A stretch of DNA of 64,000 nt from Blastococcus sp. Lineage in GTDB: Bacteria > Actinomycetota > Actinomycetes > Mycobacteriales > Geodermatophilaceae. Below are positions 57,934 to 64,000 of the stretch, in pieces (the first letter of the stretch is position 1; each line of letters starts with the position of its first letter). Under the pieces are notes generated by a model that searched no databases, was not told the DNA's origin, and saw only the letters and a list, made by a program, of their open reading frames with translations. The DNA lies in NCBI GenBank assembly GCA_025965695.1, contig JAOPWM010000080.1, forward strand, positions 1 through 64,000. The letters are read 5' to 3'. The position numbers were made by a program, and so were the translations under genes.

Positions 57934-57960
57934 CACTGCGATCCTCCGGATCGCACCGGG
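57932..57960. repeat. REP-like element copy B: GACACTGCGATCC-TCC-GGATCGCACCGG
   Basis: 7-bp perfect stem 57938..57954; near-identical to 32011..32040 with a compensatory change. Confidence 0.7.
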
Positions 57961-58017
57961 CCAGGAGCCGTCCCCCTGGTGCGCGGAGCCCATTCGGCGC
58001 GACCCCTGACAGACGCG

Positions 58018-58048
58018 AGAGCCCCGGTCCGCTGGACCGGGGCTCTCG
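58018..58048. terminator. Bidirectional terminator hairpin gagagccccggtcc-gct-ggaccggggctctc
   Basis: Perfect 14-bp stem between convergent glgX and FHA gene. Confidence 0.88.
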
Positions 58049-58066
58049 GGCTTCTGGATCAGTCCA

Positions 58067-59035
58067 TCATTCCTGCGGCTGTTCGAAGGTGATGACGGTC
58101 CAGCCGAGCAGCAGTCGGTCGCCGTCGGAGAGCGGGTGCGCGACACCCGGCTCGAGCTGCGTCCATTCGGTGGCCTCCGGCCCGGCGACGTGCGTGCCGT
58201 TGAGCGATCCGAGGTCGACCAGGGACACCTCGCGGCCGGAGCGCTGCAGGGCCGCGTGCGCCGACGAGAGGACGTTCTGGGTGTCCGCGATCGGCACCGG
58301 GCGGGCCGAGCCGGTGGAGACCAGCTCGTGGCTGTCCGGACGGCGGCCGAGCACGAGGTCCTCGTCGACGGTCACGACCATGCCGTCGTCGAAGCGGAGC
58401 ACCGGCGCCGCCTGCTCGGGCCGCCAGAAGGCGGTCTGCTCACCGGACTCGACCGCGGCGCTGGGCGCGCGGCTCGATCCGGCACCCGACCCGAAGCCGG
58501 CGTCGGACGCCGCGGTGAACGGCGACGGGCCCGCGGTCGCAGCCGGCACGGCCGGGGACGCCGAGGGCGCGGCCTTGGTCAGCTGTAGCACCGCCCCGGA
58601 CCCGGGCACCGTCCCCTCGACGAGGTCGTAGGCGACACCCGGCGGCATCTGCGGCGCGGCCGCCCCCGGCCCGACGTAGAGCGTCTGGCCGAGCGGGAAG
58701 CCGGAAGCGAGCGTGCAGCCCTCGACCGACGACCCGGACACGGGTACACCGTCGACGGCCGGCTGGCCCTTGCCCGACCACAGGGCGACGCCGGTGCCGG
58801 CGCCTCCCGATGTGTCGGCCAGGACGAGCGCGAACGAGGCGGACCCGTGGGCGAGGGAGCTCACCTGGCCGGCAAGGGCGGACAACACTCGGTCGGCCCC
58901 GGGACCCGACACGCCCAGGCAGGCGTGCAGGGCCGCGACGAGGGCGGGCGAGCCGGGTGCGTCGACCCAGAGCAGTCCGCCGCCGCGGCGGGCGACGACA
59001 GAGTCTCCAGGGAGGACTTCGCAGCGGTCAGGCAT
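58067..59035 (-). CDS. FHA-domain protein
   Basis: C-terminal DLVLGRRPDSHELVSTGSARPVPIADTQNVLSSAHAALQRSGREVSLVDLGSLNGTHVAG. Confidence 0.88.
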   Translation of the reverse strand: MPDRCEVLPGDSVVARRGGGLLWVDAPGSPALVAALHACLGVSGPGADRVLSALAGQVSSLAHGSASFALVLADTSGGAGTGVALWSGKGQPAVDGVPVSGSSVEGCTLASGFPLGQTLYVGPGAAAPQMPPGVAYDLVEGTVPGSGAVLQLTKAAPSASPAVPAATAGPSPFTAASDAGFGSGAGSSRAPSAAVESGEQTAFWRPEQAAPVLRFDDGMVVTVDEDLVLGRRPDSHELVSTGSARPVPIADTQNVLSSAHAALQRSGREVSLVDLGSLNGTHVAGPEATEWTQLEPGVAHPLSDGDRLLLGWTVITFEQPQE

Positions 59036-59157
59036 GGCCTCCAGCCTAGTGACCGAGCGGCGGTCTGGCTGACCGCACCGCACCGCCACGCCGGGCGTTC
59101 GCCAGGTCACACGGGGTGCCTGGGTCCGGCGTGGTCGAAGTTTCACGAGCGTCGAGT

Positions 59158-61707
59158 TCACGCACTCGTGACCACCCCGAGCTCCGCCGAATCGGCCATG
59201 CACTCAGAGTGCGGGAGCACGCGCACGGTGTAACCGAACGCCCCGGTCCGCTCCAGCGGCAGGGTGGACGTGAACCAGTGACGGGAGCCGTCGGTGTGCT
59301 CGTGCGCCATGGGCACGGTGGTCACCTCGTGCAGTCCGTCGGCGTCGTCGACCCGGCCATAGGCCGCCTGCACCTGGACGTCATCGGGCGCGAGGCCCGG
59401 CAGCTCGACCTCGGCGCGCAGCGCCAGCGTCGACCCGATCTCGGGCGTGTCACCGGCGCCGGTGGCCTCGACGTGGGCCACCCGCACGGCCGGCCAGTTC
59501 TGCAGCAGGTGCGCCCGCCAGCCGGCCTCCTCGCGTGCGGGGCGGTATCCGTCGGCCGCCATCGCCCGGGCCGAGCCGGCTGCCGGCACGTACAGCGCCT
59601 GCACGTAGTCACGCACCATCCGCGTGGCCAGCACCTTCGGCCCGGTCTCCCGCAGCGTGTGCCGCACCATCTCCACCCAGCGGGCAGGGACGCCGTCGCG
59701 GCCGATCTCGTAGAAACGTGGGAGCACCTGGTTGCCCAGCAGCTCATAGATCGCCCGGGCCTCCACCTCGTCGCGCCGGTCGGGATCGGCGACGCCGTCG
59801 GCCGTCGGGATGGCCCAGCCGTTCTGCCCGTCGAACCACTCGTCCCACCAGCCGTCGCGGATGGAGAGGTTCAGGCCGCCGTTGAGCGCGGCCTTCATGC
59901 CCGAGGTGCCGCACGCCTCGAGCGGACGCAGCGGGTTGTTCAGCCAGACGTCACAGCCCCAGTAGAGGTACCGGGCCATCCCGATGTCGTACCCGGGCAG
60001 GAACGCGATCCGGTGCCGGATCTCCGGGTCGTCGGCGAACGTCACCATCTCCTGGATCAGCTTCTTGCCACCGTCGTCCGCCGGGTGACTCTTGCCCGCG
60101 ATCACCAGCTGGATCGGCCGCTCCGGATCCAGCAGCAGGGCCTTGAGCCGCTCCGGGTCGCGCAGCATGAGAGTCAGCCGCTTGTAGGAGGGCACCCGCC
60201 GGGCGAAGCCGATGGTGAGGACGTCGGGGTCGAAGGCCGTCGCCGTCCAGCCCACCTCGGCCTCGGTGGCCCCGCGGGAGAGCGCGGTCTCGCGGATGCG
60301 GCGGCGCACCTCCTCGACCAGCCGGGAGCGCAGCGTCCGGCGGATGCTCCAGAGGTCACTGGCCGGGATCTTGTCGACGCCGTCGAAGTGGACCGGCCCC
60401 TCCCCGTCGACCGGGTCACCCTGACTGGAGGTCTGCGTGCCCATCTCGACCAGCTCACGGGCGGTCCAGGTGGGCGCGTGCACGCCGTTGGTGATCGAGC
60501 CGATGGGCACGTCGGCCTCGTCGAAGCCGGGCCACAGGTCGCTGAACATCTGCCGGCTGACGTGCCCGTGCAACCGGCTGACGCCGTTGGCGCGCTGCCC
60601 CAGCCGCAGGCCCATGTGGGCCATGTTGAACTTCGACTGGTCCTCCTCGGCGCCGAGTGCGAGGAGCTCCTGCAGGGGCACGCCGAAGCCTGCGAAGTAG
60701 CGCTCGATCAGCACCCTGGGGAAGCGGTCGATGCCCGCCGGCACCGGGGTGTGCGTGGTGAACACGGTGCCGGCCCGGACGGCCTGCAGCGCCTCCGGGA
60801 AGCCCAGCCCGTGCGCCTCGGTGAGCTCGCGGATCCGCTCGACGCCCTGGAAGCCGGCGTGGCCCTCGTTGGCATGGAACACCTCGGGGGCCGGCGTTCC
60901 GGTCAGCGCGCAGTAGGCGCGCAGGGCCCGGACCCCGCCGATGCCGAGCAGCATCTCCTGGCGGAGGCGGTGGTCCTCGTCGCCGCCGTAGAGGCGGTCG
61001 GTGACCCCGCGCTCGGCCGGCGCGTTCTCCTCGATGTCACTGTCGAGCATCAGCAGCGAGACCCGGCCCACCTGGGCGCGCCACACGTGCGCGTGCAGGG
61101 TGCGGCCCTCCGGCAGCGGCACGGTGATGACGACGGCCGATCCATCGGGCTGGCGGAGCAGCTTGACCGGCAGGCCGTGCGGGTCCAACGACGGATAGTG
61201 CTCCAGCTGCCAGCCGTCGGCGGACAGGCCCTGGGTGAAGTAGCCCGCCCGGTAGAGCAGGCCCACCCCGATCAGGGGGACGCCGAGGTCGGACGCGGCC
61301 TTGAGGTGATCACCGGCCAGGATGCCGAGGCCACCGGAGTACTGCGGCAGCACCTCGGTGATCCCGAACTCCGCGGAGAAGTACGCGATGCTCGCCGGCG
61401 CCTCGGCCCCGAGCGACTGGTACCAGCGCGGGGTCGCGAGGTACTCCTGCAGATCGTCGACCGCGTCCTGCAGCCGCCGCACGAACCTGCGGTCCTTGGC
61501 CAGCGCGGCGAGCCGCTCGGCCGAGACCTCGCCGAGCACCTTGACCGGATCACCGCCGCAGCTCTGCCAGAGAGCGGGGTCCAGCGCCTCGAACAGGTCG
61601 CGCGTCTCGGGGTGCCAGGACCACCGGAGGTTCATGACGAGCTGGGACAGGGGCAACAGGGGTTCGGGCAGCGCCGCGCGGACGGTGAACCGACGAAGAG
61701 CTCGCAC
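59158..61707 (-). CDS. glgP: Glycogen / alpha-glucan phosphorylase
   Basis: LVMNLRWSWHPETRDLFEALDP...AYFSAEFGITEVLPQYSGGLGILAGDHLKAASDLGVPL..., LPGYDIGMARYLYWGCDVWLNNPLRPLEACGTSGMKAALNGGLNLSIRDGWWDE. Confidence 0.96.
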   Translation of the reverse strand: MRALRRFTVRAALPEPLLPLSQLVMNLRWSWHPETRDLFEALDPALWQSCGGDPVKVLGEVSAERLAALAKDRRFVRRLQDAVDDLQEYLATPRWYQSLGAEAPASIAYFSAEFGITEVLPQYSGGLGILAGDHLKAASDLGVPLIGVGLLYRAGYFTQGLSADGWQLEHYPSLDPHGLPVKLLRQPDGSAVVITVPLPEGRTLHAHVWRAQVGRVSLLMLDSDIEENAPAERGVTDRLYGGDEDHRLRQEMLLGIGGVRALRAYCALTGTPAPEVFHANEGHAGFQGVERIRELTEAHGLGFPEALQAVRAGTVFTTHTPVPAGIDRFPRVLIERYFAGFGVPLQELLALGAEEDQSKFNMAHMGLRLGQRANGVSRLHGHVSRQMFSDLWPGFDEADVPIGSITNGVHAPTWTARELVEMGTQTSSQGDPVDGEGPVHFDGVDKIPASDLWSIRRTLRSRLVEEVRRRIRETALSRGATEAEVGWTATAFDPDVLTIGFARRVPSYKRLTLMLRDPERLKALLLDPERPIQLVIAGKSHPADDGGKKLIQEMVTFADDPEIRHRIAFLPGYDIGMARYLYWGCDVWLNNPLRPLEACGTSGMKAALNGGLNLSIRDGWWDEWFDGQNGWAIPTADGVADPDRRDEVEARAIYELLGNQVLPRFYEIGRDGVPARWVEMVRHTLRETGPKVLATRMVRDYVQALYVPAAGSARAMAADGYRPAREEAGWRAHLLQNWPAVRVAHVEATGAGDTPEIGSTLALRAEVELPGLAPDDVQVQAAYGRVDDADGLHEVTTVPMAHEHTDGSRHWFTSTLPLERTGAFGYTVRVLPHSECMADSAELGVVTSA

Positions 61708-61864
61708 CGGTCGAGACTAACCACGTCCCCGCCTGCCGCCATCGGACCGGCGAATCGTCTCGGCCACCGGCCCCACCACTTTCCACAGCCCCAACGAGTG
61801 AGCCAGATGTGACGTGATCGAAGCCGAGGTGCTGGTGAGGCGTGACCTCGATAGCGTTGGGGCG

Positions 61865-63871
61865 ATGACTGGCCGCGCTGACCTCCGCCTCGGCATCTCC
61901 GATGTCGCCCCCGTCGTGTCGTGCGGGTCGTTCTCGGCCCGCGCAGTGGTGGGCGAGCACGTGCCGATCACCGCCACCGTCTTCCGCGAGGGCCACGACG
62001 CCGTCGCGGCCGATGTCGTGTGGACCCCGCCGGACGGCGGCCCGTCGGCGCTGCTCCGGATGGCCACGTTCGGCCAGGAGCCCGACCGCTGGCTGGCCAC
62101 CGTCGTGCCCGACCGCGAAGGCCCCTGGACGTTCCGCATCGAGGTGTGGAGCGACCCGCTCGCCACCTGGCGGCACGCCGTCGAGGTGAAGATCGAGGCC
62201 GGTCAGGGCGCCGAGGAGCTCGCCAACGACATCGAGGAGGGCGCCCGGCTGCTCGACCGGGTGGCCGCCGAGGCGGACCCCGAGCACCGCCAGTCCGTCG
62301 CCGCGGCGGCCGCAGCCCTCCGCGACACGTCGCTGGAGTTGACCGCGCGCGTCGCGCCGGCGCTGACCCCGTCGCTGCAGGAGTACCTGCACGCGCACCC
62401 CGTCCGGGAGCTGGTCACCCCCTCCCCCGACTACGAGGTCTGGGTCGACCGGCCGCGCGCGCTCTACGGCTCCTGGTACGAGTTCTTCCCGCGGTCGGAG
62501 GGCCCGGTCGTCGACGGCGTCGCCATCCACGGGACCTTCGCCGACGCGCAGGACCGGCTGCCCGCCGTCGCGGAGATGGGCTTCGACGTCGTCTACCTGC
62601 CCCCGATCCATCCGATCGGGACGGTCAACCGCAAGGGCAGGAACAACACCCTGACCCCGGACGCCGACGACGTCGGCTCACCGTGGGCGATCGGCAGCGC
62701 CGAGGGCGGCCATGACGCCGTCCACCCGCAGCTGGGCACGATGGAGGACTTCACGGCGTTCGTCGCACGCACCCGGGAGCTGGGCATGGAGGTGGCGCTG
62801 GACTTCGCGCTGCAGGCCGCGCCGGACCACCCGTGGGTGGCGAGCCACCCGGAGTGGTTCACCACCAAGCCCGACGGCACGATCGCCTACGCGGAGAACC
62901 CGCCGAAGAAGTACCAGGACATCTACCCGATCAACTTCGACAACGATCCCGAGGGCATCTACGCGGAGTGCCTCCGGGTGATCCGGGTGTGGATGGACGC
63001 CGGGGTACGGATCTTCCGCGTGGACAACCCGCACACCAAGCCGCTGAGCTTCTGGCACTGGTTGATCTGGGAGGTCAAGAAGACCGATCCGGACGTGCTG
63101 TTCCTCGCCGAGGCCTTCACCCGGCCGGCGATGATGCACCAGCTCGCGCGCATCGGGTTCACCCAGTCCTACACGTACTTCACCTGGCGGACCGAGCGGC
63201 AGGAGATCGAGGACTACGGCCGGGAGCTGGCCGCGAGCGCGCACTACATGCGGCCCAACTTCTTCGTCAACACCCCGGACATCCTGCACGAGTCGCTGCA
63301 GTTCGGCGGCCCGCCGATGTTCAAGATCCGCGCCGTCCTGGCCTCGATGATGAGCCCCACCTGGGGCGTCTACTCCGGGTTCGAGCTGTTCGAGCACGTC
63401 GCCGTCCGCCCGGGCAGCGAGGAGTACCTCGACAGTGAGAAGTACCAGCTGCGCCCCCGCGACTGGGCCGCCGCGGAGGCCGCCGGCCGCAGCCTCGCGC
63501 CCTACCTGCGCCGGCTCAACGAGACCCGGCGGGCCCACCCCGCCCTGCAGCAGCTGCGCACACTGCACTTCCACGCCGTCGACAACCCGAACCTGATCTG
63601 TTTCTCCAAGACCGATCCTGGGTCGTCCGACGCCGTCATCGTCGTCGTGAACCTGTCCAGCCATTACACCCAGATCGGGACGACGGCTCTCGACCTCCCG
63701 GTGCTCGGCCTGGACTGGCACGAGCGGTTCTCCGTCACCGACGAGATCGGTGGCGGGAGCTACGACTGGGGCCAGTTCAACTATCTGGAGCTGGACCCGT
63801 ACCGGGAGCCCGCCCACGTCTTCGCGGTCACCCTGCCGCGACCGGTGCAGTTCCCACCGCCGGTCGCCTGA
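61865..63871 (+). CDS. glgE: Alpha-1,4-glucan:maltose-1-phosphate maltosyltransferase
   Basis: [75 protein letters not shown]. Confidence 0.96.
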   Translation: MTGRADLRLGISDVAPVVSCGSFSARAVVGEHVPITATVFREGHDAVAADVVWTPPDGGPSALLRMATFGQEPDRWLATVVPDREGPWTFRIEVWSDPLATWRHAVEVKIEAGQGAEELANDIEEGARLLDRVAAEADPEHRQSVAAAAAALRDTSLELTARVAPALTPSLQEYLHAHPVRELVTPSPDYEVWVDRPRALYGSWYEFFPRSEGPVVDGVAIHGTFADAQDRLPAVAEMGFDVVYLPPIHPIGTVNRKGRNNTLTPDADDVGSPWAIGSAEGGHDAVHPQLGTMEDFTAFVARTRELGMEVALDFALQAAPDHPWVASHPEWFTTKPDGTIAYAENPPKKYQDIYPINFDNDPEGIYAECLRVIRVWMDAGVRIFRVDNPHTKPLSFWHWLIWEVKKTDPDVLFLAEAFTRPAMMHQLARIGFTQSYTYFTWRTERQEIEDYGRELAASAHYMRPNFFVNTPDILHESLQFGGPPMFKIRAVLASMMSPTWGVYSGFELFEHVAVRPGSEEYLDSEKYQLRPRDWAAAEAAGRSLAPYLRRLNETRRAHPALQQLRTLHFHAVDNPNLICFSKTDPGSSDAVIVVVNLSSHYTQIGTTALDLPVLGLDWHERFSVTDEIGGGSYDWGQFNYLELDPYREPAHVFAVTLPRPVQFPPPVA

Positions 63872-63920
63872 TCCCCTCCCCTGACCGCACCCAGCCGATG
63901 AACGAGGGCTACCCCCAGCG

Positions 63921-64000
63921 ATGACCGTTCCCGTCCCCGACTCCCCCACCAGCCGCTCCGCGCTGCCGGCCCCTGGCACCGACCCGGAGTGGTTCAAGCG
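63921..64000 (+). CDS. treS: Trehalose synthase N-terminus (partial, runs off window)
   Basis: ATG at 63921: MTVPVPDSPTSRSALPAPGTDPEWFKR, DPEWFKR typical of the TreS start; immediately downstream of glgE. Confidence 0.75.
   Translation, partial: MTVPVPDSPTSRSALPAPGTDPEWFK

Noticed and set aside
59116-61812. 898-aa plus-strand ORF
   Set aside because: Antisense to glgP with low-complexity composition; shadow ORF.

Overview
This 64 kb window is high-GC actinobacterial chromosome. Gene content and codon usage suggest a Geodermatophilaceae-like organism, which is inference only. It is mostly core metabolism. Branched-chain amino acid and serine genes are leuC (partial) with a divergent IclR regulator, cimA, leuB, serA, ilvC, ilvN, ilvB and ilvD. 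There is a galT-galK-Na+/solute symporter operon, tRNA-Glu x2 and tRNA-Gln, gltX with an FAH-family gene, gatC-gatA-small ORF-gatB, ligA, a MetE-like gene, 5'-nucleotidase, mnmA, cysteine desulfurase, an MFS transporter, etfAB, a cysteine-synthase-like gene and a 4-gene ABC importer. The right end carries glycogen/alpha-glucan genes (glgX, glgP, glgE, start of treS). No prophage, transposase, CRISPR array or obvious defence island was seen. The most interesting signals are non-coding or small. (1) Two transcription attenuators share one architecture, upstream of cimA (leader MHTTGTIIIS*) and of ilvB (leader ...SLVVA*): BCAA codons, a TAG stop built into the first stem, then a U-tailed terminator. 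(2) Two tandem overlapping GGDEF-EAL genes: one has intact motifs, the other has degenerate catalytic motifs but keeps an RxxD I-site. (3) Two REP-like hairpins downstream of plus-strand stop codons differ by a compensatory base-pair change. (4) A three-stem structured intergenic region lies between the ABC operon and a small Cys-rich gene. (5) A 59-aa membrane microprotein is translationally coupled between gatA and gatB. Coordinates follow the ORF track where available; starts I re-assigned by hand may be off by a base or so.
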